A DNA stretch of 64,000 bases from [Mycobacterium] nativiensis (lineage in GTDB: Bacteria; Actinomycetota; Actinomycetes; Mycobacteriales; Mycobacteriaceae): contig NZ_CP083986.1 in the NCBI RefSeq assembly GCF_020172685.1, positions 2,659,433 through 2,723,432 of the forward strand, written 5' to 3'. Numbering within the stretch: position 1 is the stretch's first letter; each line of letters starts with the position of its first letter. The notes under the pieces are model-generated. The model did not search any database, was not told the origin of the DNA, and worked only from the letters and a program-made list of their open reading frames with translations. Shown here one piece after another: positions 1 to 8,145 of the stretch. Made by a program: the position numbers and the translations under genes.

Positions 1-1063
1 GGCCGCGGTCCGGCTGCAGCAGTTGTGTGTCGCCGCGGCGGCCGGCGGCGTCGAGGGCCTGTTGTTCCACCGCGACGCCCGGCTGGTGTCGCTGAACGAA
101 TTCGGCGGTGACCCGCACCGGTTCGGGTGCAGCACCGCGGAGTTTCACACCGCGCTGGCCGAACGCGTACGACGCTGGCCGCAGGCGATGACGACCCTGT
201 CGACCCACGACACCCTTCGGGGTGAGGACGTCCGAGCCCGCATCGGGGTGCTCTCGCAGGTACCGGGCTGGTGGGCCGGTTCCGTCGCACGCTGGAAGTC
301 CGCGAACCCGTGTCCCGATCTCGCGACCGGACTGTTCCTGTGGCAGAACATCTTCGGGGTGTGGCCGACAGACGGGATCGTCACCGCCAGCCTGCGCACC
401 AGGCTGCACGGCTACGCGCGAAAGGCACTGCGGGAGGCCGCGCGGCACAGCTCGTGGCAGCATCCCGACATCGCGTTTGAGAAGGCGATCGCCGGGTGGC
501 TCGACGCCGTGCTCGACGGCCCGATCGCCGACGAGGTCACCGCGCTGGTCGACACCTTGCGGCCGTACGCGGAAAGCGATGCGCTGGGACAGAAGCTGCT
601 GTCGCTGACCGTGCCGGGCGTGCCCGACGTCTATCAGGGCACGGAGCTGTTCGAGGACAGCCTGACCGACCCGGACAACCGCCGTCCGGTCGACTTCGCT
701 GCCCGCCGTGCCGAACTGACCGCACCGGCGCATCCGAAGATGCGGGTCGTTCACGCCGCCCTGCGGTTACGGCGCGATCGCCCGGAGACCTTTCTGCGCG
801 GCGACTACCGCCCGCTCTCGGCGGACGGTACGGCCGCCGATCACGTGGTGGCGTTCCAGCGTGGCGACGATGTGGCGGTGGCGGTCACCCGATTCGCGGT
901 GAGGCTGGCTGAAACCGGCTGGGGCGATACCGTGCTCGCGTTGCCCGACGGCGAGTGGACCGACCGGCTGACGGGCCGGTGCTGGTCCGGGGCGGCACCG
1001 GCCGCGGAGTTCTTCGACGGGCTGCCGGTGGTTCTGCTGGAACGCACCGGCGACACGCTCTAA
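1..1063 (+). CDS. treY: Malto-oligosyltrehalose synthase TreY, C-terminal part (5' end outside window)
   Basis: The open frame runs in from the left edge (codon phase starts at base 2) and ends with TAA at 1063, so only the last ~353 residues are present. TreY rearranges the reducing end of a maltodextrin into a trehalosyl unit in the cytosol, the first step of the TreY-TreZ route to trehalose. Family signatures visible are STHDT followed by RGEDVRARI, the stretch VPDVYQGTELFEDS, and DPDNRRPVDF. The C-terminal beta-domain ends WTDRLTG...LPVVLLER as in the family. The TTG at 23 is only an internal codon. The gene meets vapC tail to tail with a 4-bp overlap, and no treZ follows, unlike the usual mycobacterial treX-treY-treZ order. 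Confidence 0.92.
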   Translation, partial: AAVRLQQLCVAAAAGGVEGLLFHRDARLVSLNEFGGDPHRFGCSTAEFHTALAERVRRWPQAMTTLSTHDTLRGEDVRARIGVLSQVPGWWAGSVARWKSANPCPDLATGLFLWQNIFGVWPTDGIVTASLRTRLHGYARKALREAARHSSWQHPDIAFEKAIAGWLDAVLDGPIADEVTALVDTLRPYAESDALGQKLLSLTVPGVPDVYQGTELFEDSLTDPDNRRPVDFAARRAELTAPAHPKMRVVHAALRLRRDRPETFLRGDYRPLSADGTAADHVVAFQRGDDVAVAVTRFAVRLAETGWGDTVLALPDGEWTDRLTGRCWSGAAPAAEFFDGLPVVLLERTGDTL

Positions 1064-1458
1064 TCGGTCGGCAGTAGGTCCGCGACGTCGCTGTGCAGTT
1101 GAGCCAGGCCCTGGTCGAAGGTGGCGAGTCGACCGCTGTGGGATCTGGCCAGTTGCGCCAGATAGGCGTCCGCCACCTGCCGATGGCCGATGACGCCGGT
1201 GAATATGACCTCGGTGAACGACAGGCTGTCCGGCCAGAATTCGTGCCGGGAATCGCGCGCTACTGCACCGACGAGCTCCCTCGCAGTTGCGGCCGTCTGC
1301 CCCTGTCTGAGCAACAGGCGAACGAGGCTGCCCTGGGTCATCGGGCAGGTCGCAAAGCCGGAACTGTTCGTGGCGAGCCACCGCTCCGCCGATCGATGGT
1401 GAATATGGTCGTCGACCAGGAGTGCTACCAGCACGTTGGCGTCGAGCAACGTTGTCAA
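1060..1458 (-). CDS. vapC: VapC-type PIN-domain ribonuclease toxin
   Basis: This 132-residue protein is the length of mycobacterial VapC toxins. The PIN fold is indicated by the N-terminal LLDANVLVALL with the first acidic metal ligand, an internal E in the TEVIF segment, and late acidic residues in LATFDQGL. VapC toxins are Mg-dependent RNases that cut tRNA or rRNA when freed from VapB. The start overlaps the vapB stop by 4 bp, the normal translational coupling of such modules. Position next to the tre genes and ilvA matches vapBC11 (Rv1560-Rv1561) of M. tuberculosis, so it is probably the orthologous module. The RNA target cannot be read from the sequence. Confidence 0.9.
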   Translation of the reverse strand: MTTLLDANVLVALLVDDHIHHRSAERWLATNSSGFATCPMTQGSLVRLLLRQGQTAATARELVGAVARDSRHEFWPDSLSFTEVIFTGVIGHRQVADAYLAQLARSHSGRLATFDQGLAQLHSDVADLLPTD

Positions 1459-1682
1459 CCCTCGTCCTCCAGGGTTCGCACATCCTCAGAGGTCACTACG
1501 GTGCCGAGATGTATTACCGGCAGGCCGGTCACCTGACTCTCCTGCACGCGCGCGACAGCACCCTGCCCCAGACCGCGCCGCATCAGGTCGGCGATCGTCT
1601 CACTGATCGTGCGACGCGTATCCCGCGCGATTGCCTGCGCCTGCCGATGCAGGTCGTCGGGCAGATCCACCGTCGTTCGCAT
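1455..1682 (-). CDS. vapB: VapB-type ribbon-helix-helix antitoxin
   Basis: This 75-residue protein begins MRTTVDLPDDL, the short beta-strand and first helix of a ribbon-helix-helix DNA-binding domain. The acidic C-terminal tail (TSEDVRTLEDEG) is the part that usually wraps and blocks the VapC active site. It is first in a two-gene operon and overlaps vapC by 4 bp. VapB normally represses its own promoter, alone or with VapC, and a palindromic, repeat-rich segment lies directly upstream (see next entry). The ATG at 1682 is the only sensible start and appears to be leaderless. Confidence 0.88.
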   Translation of the reverse strand: MRTTVDLPDDLHRQAQAIARDTRRTISETIADLMRRGLGQGAVARVQESQVTGLPVIHLGTVVTSEDVRTLEDEG

Positions 1683-1684
1683 TC

Positions 1685-1713
1685 GCGCATCATATCATCT
1701 GCGCATCATGATG
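1685..1713 (-). promoter_or_regulatory. vapBC promoter and probable VapB operator
   Basis: A nine-base word GCGCATCAT occurs twice (1685-1693 and 1701-1709) with a 16-bp period, and a perfect 10-bp palindrome CATCATGATG lies at 1704-1713. On the minus strand a -10-like TATGAT (1689-1694) sits 6 nt before the vapB ATG, as expected for a leaderless mRNA. Repeats overlapping the -10 suit autoregulation by VapB. The role is inferred. Confidence 0.5.
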
Positions 1714-1816
1714 TAACGGTAGCAATCGCCCGGAAATGCTCGCGAGAATGGAACGGTGGACGTCCGCGGACTACCACCGGCAGCAGTCCGCGGGGCAGCT
1801 CGCCGGCATTCGCCGG

Positions 1817-1844
1817 ATCAGCAGCAGCTCCGACGGCTGCTGAT
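1817..1844 (-). terminator. Hairpin downstream of ilvA, possible terminator
   Basis: A perfect 9-bp inverted repeat ATCAGCAGC / GCTGCTGAT with a 10-nt loop lies 83 nt beyond the ilvA stop. There is no T-tract on the minus strand, so termination is only a possibility. The rest of 1714-1926 shows no convincing gene. Confidence 0.3.
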
Positions 1845-1926
1845 TGAGTCTGCGTCCACCAGGGAGGAAGTTCGAGTGGCGCCCCCTGGTGAGTGCAGAG
1901 TCACCGACAATCCAACGCCATGTGCC

Positions 1927-3243
1927 TCAGAGCAGGTAGCGATACGCCGGCGAGCCCGGGTCCAGGGTTTCGACGTGGACGTGCGAGGAGCGCATCCGGG
2001 CCAGCAGTCCGTCCAGATCGGCCGCCGACCCCAGTTCCACACCGACCAGCGCCTCTCCGGTCTCCCGGTTGTTGCGCTTGACGTACTCGAACAAGGTGAT
2101 GTCGTCGTTGGGACCGAGCACCTCGTCGAGGAATCGCCGCAGGGCGCCCGGCTCCTGGGGGAAGTCGACCAGGAAGTAATGCTTGAGGCCCAGGTGCACC
2201 AGTGAACGTTCCAGCACCTCGCCGTAGCGGGACACATCGTTGTTGCCGCCGGAGATCAGGCACACCACCGTCGAACCGGGCGTGATCTCGGCTTCCAGCA
2301 GGCCGGCCACCGACAGCGCGCCCGCCGGTTCGGCGATGATGCCCTCGTTCTGGTACAGGTCGAGCATCGCCGTACAGACAGCACCCTCGTCGACGGTGGT
2401 GACCGACACCATGTCGCCGGCGGCGGCCAGCGCCGCAAACGGCAGGGCCCCGGCCCGCCGGACGGCGGCGCCGTCGACGAACTGGTCGACATGGTCCAGG
2501 GTCACCAGTTCGCCGGTGGTCAGCGCCGCCATCATCGCCGCGGCTCCGGCCGGTTCCACACCCAGCACCGAGGTATTGGTGGTCCGCTCGGCCAGATACG
2601 AGGTGATCCCGGAGATACAGCCGCCGCCGCCGACCGGAACCACCACCAGGTCCGGCTCGGCGCCGAGTTGGTCGAGCACCTCGACGGCGATGGTGCCCTG
2701 ACCGGCCATCGTCCGCAGATCGTCGTACGGCGGCACCAGGGTGGCGCCGGTACGGGCGACGTCCTCCAGCGCCGCCTCGGCGGCCATGTCGTAGGTTGCC
2801 CCGCCCACGATCAGCTCGATGAATTCACCACCGTGATAGCGGATCCGGTCGCGCTTCTGCTTCGGCGTCTTGGCGGGCACATAGACCCGGCCGTGGACGC
2901 CCAACGACCGGCAGGCGTAGGCGAAACCCTGCGCGTGATTGCCCGCCGACGAACAGACCACGCCGGCGGCCAACTCCTGATCCGTCAGCTGGACCAGTAG
3001 GTTGTAGGCGCCGCGCAGCTTGTAGGACCGCACCGACACCAGGTCTTCGCGCTTGAGGAACACGTTGGCGCCGGTGATGTTCGACAGCCGGTCACTGTGC
3101 TGCAGCGGGGTGGGTGCCACCACGCCGGCGATTCGCTTGGCCGCCGCATCGATGTCGGCCGCTTTCAGCGGGCCCGCAGCGGGGCCGCTGTCGGGACCAT
3201 TTCGGATTTGGCTACTTCGGTTCAAGCGGCGTTCGGCGGACAC
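1927..3243 (-). CDS. ilvA: Threonine dehydratase, biosynthetic (IlvA)
   Basis: This 438-residue PLP enzyme deaminates threonine to 2-oxobutanoate, the first committed step to isoleucine. The PLP-binding lysine is in RSYKLRGAYN (about residue 74). The substrate-side SSAGNHAQG and the glycine loop VPVGGGG that holds the PLP phosphate are intact. A C-terminal ACT-like regulatory domain begins around LGLKHYFLVDF and ends AYRYLL, so feedback control by isoleucine is expected. The GTG start at 3243 gives a length close to the M. tuberculosis protein. The Ddn-like gene lies 28 nt upstream and is probably cotranscribed, as with Rv1558-Rv1559. Confidence 0.96.
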   Translation of the reverse strand: MSAERRLNRSSQIRNGPDSGPAAGPLKAADIDAAAKRIAGVVAPTPLQHSDRLSNITGANVFLKREDLVSVRSYKLRGAYNLLVQLTDQELAAGVVCSSAGNHAQGFAYACRSLGVHGRVYVPAKTPKQKRDRIRYHGGEFIELIVGGATYDMAAEAALEDVARTGATLVPPYDDLRTMAGQGTIAVEVLDQLGAEPDLVVVPVGGGGCISGITSYLAERTTNTSVLGVEPAGAAAMMAALTTGELVTLDHVDQFVDGAAVRRAGALPFAALAAAGDMVSVTTVDEGAVCTAMLDLYQNEGIIAEPAGALSVAGLLEAEITPGSTVVCLISGGNNDVSRYGEVLERSLVHLGLKHYFLVDFPQEPGALRRFLDEVLGPNDDITLFEYVKRNNRETGEALVGVELGSAADLDGLLARMRSSHVHVETLDPGSPAYRYLL

Positions 3244-3271
3244 CGCAATATGGTGCCACCCAGCAGCGGGT

Positions 3272-3709
3272 TCAGCCCACCGGGGTCAGCACGAACACCG
3301 GGATCTGCCGGTCGGTCTTCGTCTGGTAGTCGGCGTAGTCGGGGTAGGCCGCCACGGCGCGTTCCCACCACTGCGCCTTCTCGTCGCCGAACACCTCCCG
3401 TGCGTCGTAGTCGCCGGTGACGGTGCCGTCCTGCAGTTCCACCCGCGGGTTCTTGGTCACGTTGTGGTACCAGACCGGGTGCTTGGGGGCTCCGCCGAGT
3501 GACGCGACGATGGCGTACTGGCCGCCGTGCTCCACCCGCATCAGCGGTGTCTTGCGCAGCTTGCCGGTCTTGGCTCCGACCGAGGTCAACAGGATGACAC
3601 GCATGCCGCGCATCTCGGTGCCCTCGGTGCCGCCGGACGCCATGATCTGCTCGGCGTTCTTGCGGGCCCAATCCAATGTCCCTGGTGCGTATTCTCCGTC
3701 GAGAGGCAT
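3272..3709 (-). CDS. Ddn-like F420-dependent nitroreductase family protein (Rv1558-like)
   Basis: This 145-residue single-domain protein belongs to the deazaflavin-dependent nitroreductase (Ddn/FQR) family of split-barrel proteins. Hallmarks are the [24 protein letters not shown] block and the later [13 protein letters not shown] segment, where the cofactor phosphate and deazaflavin bind. Family members reduce quinones or nitro compounds with F420H2. The natural substrate here is unknown. It sits just upstream of ilvA exactly as Rv1558 does. The ATG at 3709 has a -10-like TAGGCT 6 nt upstream, suggesting leaderless initiation. Confidence 0.85.
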   Translation of the reverse strand: MPLDGEYAPGTLDWARKNAEQIMASGGTEGTEMRGMRVILLTSVGAKTGKLRKTPLMRVEHGGQYAIVASLGGAPKHPVWYHNVTKNPRVELQDGTVTGDYDAREVFGDEKAQWWERAVAAYPDYADYQTKTDRQIPVFVLTPVG

Positions 3710-3715
3710 CCCGAC

Positions 3716-3721
3716 AGCCTA
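3716..3721 (-). promoter_or_regulatory. -10-like hexamer for the Ddn-like gene and ilvA
   Basis: TAGGCT lies 6 nt before the ATG at 3709 on the minus strand, the spacing typical of mycobacterial leaderless transcripts. No clear -35 is seen. Confidence 0.4.
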
Positions 3722-3786
3722 GCCCGTCGGCACGACACGACACCTGGTCCAGCAGGTTTCGGCTAGCCAAACAATTGGTTATCGCG

Positions 3787-3792
3787 TACCGT
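3787..3792 (+). promoter_or_regulatory. -10-like hexamer for the small membrane protein gene
   Basis: TACCGT is followed by 7 nt and then the ATG at 3800. This is consistent with a leaderless transcript. Confidence 0.4.
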
Positions 3793-3799
3793 TAACGCC

Positions 3800-4009
3800 A
3801 TGACCACGGTCCACCGCCCCCGGCAGCAGGTGCCGATCGCGGGCGTGCCGTGGCCGGCCTACAAGCTGGTCGCGCTGGCGGTCGGGCTGGTCACATTGGT
3901 CGGCGTCGGACTTCTCACCGCCAGCGCCTCTGCCGCGGTGTTGTCCGCGGCTGCGGCCTGCACGGCGGTGTGGCTGACGCTGGGCCCGCTGCACCCGTCG
4001 CAGCGGTAG
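3800..4009 (+). CDS. Small two-helix membrane protein, function unknown
   Basis: This 69-residue protein has a short polar N-terminus (MTTVHRPRQQVPIAG), then two hydrophobic stretches separated by a small gap: about residues 22-42 (ALAVGLVTLVGVGLL) and 44-62 (AVLSAAAACTAVWLTL). It ends in a short HPSQR tail. I do not recognise a family. Support for a real gene comes from clean codon use, a -10-like hexamer at leaderless distance, and its placement in an otherwise empty gap between two minus-strand genes. It is probably an inner-membrane protein with both ends on the cytosolic side. Confidence 0.6.
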   Translation: MTTVHRPRQQVPIAGVPWPAYKLVALAVGLVTLVGVGLLTASASAAVLSAAAACTAVWLTLGPLHPSQR

Positions 4010-4022
4010 GCCCGAGCGACTC

Positions 4023-4493
4023 TCAACCGTCGTACACCAGCACCTGACCGTCCACTCGGGCTTCGGGAGTGGGCCGGTGCTCCCGCAGTTTTCCGTCGTG
4101 CATCAGGTGTCGTACCTCGACCGCGCGAACCAGGGTGAGGTAGTCGGCGATCAACTTGCGGTGGCAGCGCCACCACACCGTCTCGGCGCACATCACTGCC
4201 GTCTGCTGCTCGGCTGCGGTCACCAAGAGCTCATCGATGGCAGCCGCGAACTCCGGTGTGCGCATGTGCCCGGCGTACGACCGGAATGACTCGTTGCGCA
4301 GCCCCACATCCGGGCTCTCCCCTTTCACCCGCCGCCAACCGCCCAGCCGCGGTTCCCAGCGATAGCCGATCCCCGCCTGCGGCAACCAATTCGCCATCGC
4401 ATCACGGGCGGTGTCAGGATTGTGCCGGCTGCCCGGAGCGGTGCGGACATCCACCAGGCTCCGCACGCCGGCACCGGTCAACAGCGTGGTCAA
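4023..4493 (-). CDS. DUF488 family protein, N-terminus possibly lost by a frameshift
   Basis: The 156 residues from TTG at 4493 match the DUF488 family: SLVDVRTAPGSRHNP, the RLGGWRR segment, and the Cys-His element VMCAETVWWRCHRKLIADYL. Codons upstream of the TTG in the same frame still encode the family N-terminus (VFTFGHGT, then ADAAE). No ATG, GTG or TTG exists in that frame before the TGA shared with the fadD stop at 4557. An ATG at 4547-4549, well placed 8 nt after that stop, is one base out of frame and dies after 19 codons. Either one base is missing near 4545 or translation really starts at 4493. Function of the family is unsettled. Confidence 0.7.
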   Translation of the reverse strand: MTTLLTGAGVRSLVDVRTAPGSRHNPDTARDAMANWLPQAGIGYRWEPRLGGWRRVKGESPDVGLRNESFRSYAGHMRTPEFAAAIDELLVTAAEQQTAVMCAETVWWRCHRKLIADYLTLVRAVEVRHLMHDGKLREHRPTPEARVDGQVLVYDG

Positions 4494-4556
4494 CTCCGCC
4501 GCGTCGGCGGTACCGTGACCGAAGGTGAAAACCGTTGTTGCCGTGGCATTCCCCGA

Positions 4557-6425
4557 TCAGACGGCGGCCTGCGGCTGGTGGACGTGCGGCCCGGGCTCGG
4601 CAGCGTAGAGTCCCTCGATCTCATCGGCGTACTTTGCGGCAATGGGCCGGCGCTTGAGCTTCATGGTCAGTGTGACCTCGTCACCGCCCGGCTCCCACAA
4701 CGTGGGCAACACCTGGAATCGCTTGATCTGCTCGACCCGGGACAGTTTCGTATTGCCCTCGGCGACCCCGGCCGCGATCCGCGCGATCACCGCCGGGTCC
4801 GCGGCCAGCGCGGCCGGCGTCGCCTCCGACAGCCCGTGAGCCGCGGCGTACGGCGCCACCGAGTCGGCGTCGAACACCATCAGCGCGGTGTTGTACGGGC
4901 GGGCGTCGCCGATCGTGACCATCGCCCCGATCAACGGGCACGCGCCCAGGATGGCGTTCTCGATGTTGGCCGGCGACATGTTCTTTCCGCCGGCATTGAT
5001 GATCAGCTCCTTCTTGCGGTCGACCACCCGCAGATAGCCGTCGTCGTCCTGCTCGAGGATGTCGCCGGTGTGCAGCCAGCCGTCGACATCAATCGCCTGG
5101 GCGGTCTTGGCCGGCTCTTTGCGATAGCCCCGCATCACCAAGGGACCTCGCACCAGGAATTCGCCGTCCTCGGCGATTCGAGACTCCAGGCCCGGCAACA
5201 GCTTTCCGACGGTTCCCAGCCTCCCCTCGCGCGGATGACTCGACGAAGCGGCGCAGCTGAGCTCCGACATACCCCACACCTCGGCGATCGGGATACCAAT
5301 GCCGGCGAAGAAGCCCAGGGTTTCGTTCGGGATGGGTGCCGCGCCCGACACCGCCCACCTCAGCTCGTCCAACCCGATCTTCGCCCGCAGTTTGGACAGC
5401 ACCAGCTCGTCGGCGCTCGCCCATTCCGCCGCCAGCTCCGGGGACAGCTCGTGGCGGTCGATCATCGCCGCGGCCCGCTTGGCTCCGACCCCGAACGCCC
5501 ATTGCAGGGCAGCACGCCGCTGCTCGTCGGGTTCGTTGGCCACCGCGAATTCAATAGCCGCCTTGAGCTTTTCCCACACCCGGGGCACCGCGGCCCAGAC
5601 CGTCGGCCGCACATCGGGCAGTGCCCCGGCGATGGCGCGCGCGTCGGGCACCGTGGTGATCTGGACGCCGAAGACTTCCTGGTTGTAGAGCGCCATCGTC
5701 CGGTCGGCGATGTGCGCCGACGGCAGATACGAGGTGATCCGGTCCCCGAACCGCACTCCGAGCACGCCGTCGAGCGCGGCGGCCTCGAACAGCAGGTTGG
5801 TGTGCGTCATCTCCACCCCCTTGGGGGTACCGGTGGTGCCGGAGGTGTAGATCAGGGTGACGACATCATCGGGCCGCACCGCCCGCCAGGTTGCGTCGAA
5901 GTCGAAGTCCGGTTCGCCGGCCGCGAGCAGATCCTCCATGGACAGGGTGCCGTCAGGCTGCCCGTCGATACACACGATGTGGTCGATCGCAGCTCCGCTG
6001 GCGCGGATGCGCTCAACGTACTGTTGTTCGCAGATCACCACTTTCGTACCGGCGTTGCCGAGCAGGTAGGTCAGTTGCTCGGCGGGCAGCGTGTTGTACA
6101 CCGAGAAGGACGTGGCGCCGACGTGTTGGGCACCCACTTCCAGCGGGTAGAACTCGATCCGGTTGGCCATCATCAACGACACCGTGTCACCGCGGCGCAC
6201 CCCCAGCCCCGCCAGCCCGGCGGCGACCTGACGGACCTGGGCGGCGTACTGGCGCCAGGTCAGGGTCTGGGCGTCACCGACCGTCCGCAGTGCGACCGCG
6301 TCCGGGTCCACCGCCGCCACCCGCTGAAAAGCCTCGCACAGCGTGGCCGGCGGTTCAGCGAGGCTCGACGAAGGAGAGGCGACGCTGGGACCGCCGCATG
6401 AACCCGGCGATTCGGATGCGCTCAT
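4557..6425 (-). CDS. fadD11: Long-chain fatty acid CoA ligase (FadD11-like)
   Basis: This 622-residue AMP-forming acyl-CoA synthetase adenylates a fatty acid and transfers it to CoA. The P-loop-like signature LIYTSGTTGTPKGVEMTH, the GYLRVVDRKKELI hinge and the INAGGKNMSP segment are all present, so it looks catalytically complete. The ATG at 6425 is chosen because it overlaps the stop of the upstream enoyl-CoA hydratase gene (ATGA). A longer in-frame reading to 6530 would only add an arginine-rich stretch from that gene. In M. tuberculosis fadD11 lies in the same region between dnaE1 and ilvA but is split in two; here the gene is a single full-length reading frame. Confidence 0.85.
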   Translation of the reverse strand: MSASESPGSCGGPSVASPSSSLAEPPATLCEAFQRVAAVDPDAVALRTVGDAQTLTWRQYAAQVRQVAAGLAGLGVRRGDTVSLMMANRIEFYPLEVGAQHVGATSFSVYNTLPAEQLTYLLGNAGTKVVICEQQYVERIRASGAAIDHIVCIDGQPDGTLSMEDLLAAGEPDFDFDATWRAVRPDDVVTLIYTSGTTGTPKGVEMTHTNLLFEAAALDGVLGVRFGDRITSYLPSAHIADRTMALYNQEVFGVQITTVPDARAIAGALPDVRPTVWAAVPRVWEKLKAAIEFAVANEPDEQRRAALQWAFGVGAKRAAAMIDRHELSPELAAEWASADELVLSKLRAKIGLDELRWAVSGAAPIPNETLGFFAGIGIPIAEVWGMSELSCAASSSHPREGRLGTVGKLLPGLESRIAEDGEFLVRGPLVMRGYRKEPAKTAQAIDVDGWLHTGDILEQDDDGYLRVVDRKKELIINAGGKNMSPANIENAILGACPLIGAMVTIGDARPYNTALMVFDADSVAPYAAAHGLSEATPAALAADPAVIARIAAGVAEGNTKLSRVEQIKRFQVLPTLWEPGGDEVTLTMKLKRRPIAAKYADEIEGLYAAEPGPHVHQPQAAV

Positions 6426-7222
6426 TTCGGTTCTCCTCTGGCTGCGCTGCGGCGGCTCAGGTAAGCCGTTGCCGCCTCTCGGGATTCGGGATCGAGCAGG
6501 GCTGCGACCAGGCTGTCGGCGTCGCTCCAACAGCGGGCGGTGGCCACCATGCCCTCGGTGACGGCGTTGGTATGGCGTTTGGTTGCGGTCAAGGTGAGCG
6601 CAGACTTGGTCAGCAGCTGGCGAACCAGTTCCTCGACTTCGGCGTCGAGAGCCGCCTCGGGCACAACCCGGTTGAGGAACCCGGCCGCCTTGGCCTCGGC
6701 CGGCCCGAACGGCCGGCAGGTCATCACCAGTTCCTTGGTCAGCGCCGGGCCGATCTCGCGCACCAGCCGCGGAATGCCGCCCCAGGCCAGCGGGATGCCG
6801 AGATCGACTTCGGGGATGGAGAAGCGTGTCGTGTCCGCGGCCACCCGCAGATCGCAGGCCGCGGCCAGCACCACCCCACCGCCCACACAGTGTCCGTGCA
6901 GGCGCGCCACGGTCACCGCGTTCATGGCTTCGACCGCATCGGCCATGCGCCGCCCCATATCGGCGGCTTCGCGGGGGGTGACCGACCCGGGGCCGTCTCC
7001 GGTGAAGGCGGCCAGATCCGCACCGGCACAGAATGACCGGCCGTTGCCGGCGATCACGACGACCTTGACCTCGGGGCGCGCGTCGAACCAGCGCGCGGCA
7101 TCAGCGAGCTCGGCCAGGGTTTCGGTGCCCAGCGGGTTGAGCTTCTCCGGGCGGTTCAACGTGATCGCGCCGCGCGCACCGTCGGCCGCCACCGTGATGG
7201 TGCTCGCCTGCTGCGTGTCCAT
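6422..7222 (-). CDS. Enoyl-CoA hydratase/isomerase family protein
   Basis: This 266-residue crotonase-fold protein probably hydrates or isomerises an enoyl-CoA. The two oxyanion-hole segments are visible: SFCAGADLAAF (around residue 64) and HGHCVGGGVVLAAACDLR (around residue 108). The acidic residue in SIPEVDLGI is in the expected catalytic position. The downstream helix carries GGIPRLVREIG. It is coupled to the downstream CoA ligase by a 4-bp overlap, so the pair likely activates and oxidises or degrades one class of fatty acid. The exact substrate is not deducible. Confidence 0.85.
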   Translation of the reverse strand: MDTQQASTITVAADGARGAITLNRPEKLNPLGTETLAELADAARWFDARPEVKVVVIAGNGRSFCAGADLAAFTGDGPGSVTPREAADMGRRMADAVEAMNAVTVARLHGHCVGGGVVLAAACDLRVAADTTRFSIPEVDLGIPLAWGGIPRLVREIGPALTKELVMTCRPFGPAEAKAAGFLNRVVPEAALDAEVEELVRQLLTKSALTLTATKRHTNAVTEGMVATARCWSDADSLVAALLDPESREAATAYLSRRSAARGEPK

Positions 7223-7289
7223 GGCGACGACGTTAGCGGCGCCGCCTCGCCATTGACGCGAGTTTCGGCTCGTGCGTCGGATTGTCGCC

Positions 7290-7295
7290 TACGGT
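7290..7295 (+). promoter_or_regulatory. -10-like hexamer for the methyltransferase at 7303
   Basis: TACGGT is 7 nt before the ATG at 7303. This spacing supports that ATG over an upstream TTG at 7282. Confidence 0.4.
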
Positions 7296-7302
7296 GAATC
7301 CC

Positions 7303-8136
7303 ATGCCGATCGCCGTCACCGAGTTCAGCCTGGTCGAACAGACCGCGTTTCTCACCGCCTACGCCCGCGCGCTCGACAACCGCGCGCCCGTGCCGATCCT
7401 CGGCGATGAACTGTCCGACCGGGTTGTCGGCCTCATCGACTACGACTTCGCGGGTTTCAGGATCCCGGCCAGTGTGGTGCGCCAAACCGCGCTGCGGGCC
7501 AAGATGCTCGACGACCGGGTCCGCACCTTCACCACCGCCAACCCCGACGCCGTCGTGGTGGACCTCGGCGCCGGGCTCAACGAACCGATGGTGCGGGTGG
7601 GGCCGCCGACAGGTGTCGACTGGTACAGCATCGACCTGCCGCATGTGATCGCGCTACGCGAGAAGCTGCTGACGGCCCCGTCCGGCGAGCACCTGGTGGC
7701 CGCCGATCTGACTGCCAAGGACTGGACCGCCGGCATCCCGGTCGGCCGGCCCACCATGGTGATCGCCGACGGTCTGTTCGCGTTCCTCACCGAGCAACAG
7801 GTCATCGCCCTGTTCGCGCATGCCATCGACTATTTCGGCAAGGGCGAGTTGGCGTTCAACGACTACGGACGGGTCGGCTGGCTCAGTTCCCTGGGGATGA
7901 AGCTGGCCCCCCGCGGCATGTTCACGGTGCTGCGCCACGTCTGGGCCAACCCCGGATTCACCGACCCGCACACCCCAGAGCGATGGGATCCGCGCCTGCG
8001 CCTGGTCGAGCAGGCCTGCCTGGCACACGCCGCCGAAGTCGACTCGTTTCCCGCCGCGGCCCGCAGGGTCACCCGGCTTGCCGGCCGATTCAAGTCGGTG
8101 GCCGGCAAGGCCCGGGTGCTGCGCTACAAGTTCTGA
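7303..8136 (+). CDS. LCM/TcmP-family SAM-dependent O-methyltransferase
   Basis: This 277-residue protein is of the leucine carboxyl methyltransferase-like (PF04072) type. The SAM site is VVDLGAGLNEPMVRV (around residue 88). Further landmarks are WYSIDLPHVIALRE and ADGLFAFLTEQQVIALF, the second being the usual acidic/aromatic post-motif. Family members methylate carboxyl or hydroxyl groups of small molecules, including polyketides. Mycobacteria carry many copies whose substrates are mostly unknown. It is divergent from the enoyl-CoA hydratase-fadD pair. Confidence 0.8.
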   Translation: MPIAVTEFSLVEQTAFLTAYARALDNRAPVPILGDELSDRVVGLIDYDFAGFRIPASVVRQTALRAKMLDDRVRTFTTANPDAVVVDLGAGLNEPMVRVGPPTGVDWYSIDLPHVIALREKLLTAPSGEHLVAADLTAKDWTAGIPVGRPTMVIADGLFAFLTEQQVIALFAHAIDYFGKGELAFNDYGRVGWLSSLGMKLAPRGMFTVLRHVWANPGFTDPHTPERWDPRLRLVEQACLAHAAEVDSFPAAARRVTRLAGRFKSVAGKARVLRYKF

Positions 8137-8145
8137 GCTGCCCGG

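Noticed and set aside
4422..6401. A 659-codon plus-strand open frame opposite the fadD gene
   Set aside because: The minus strand encodes an intact AMP-forming ligase; the opposite frame is a shadow.
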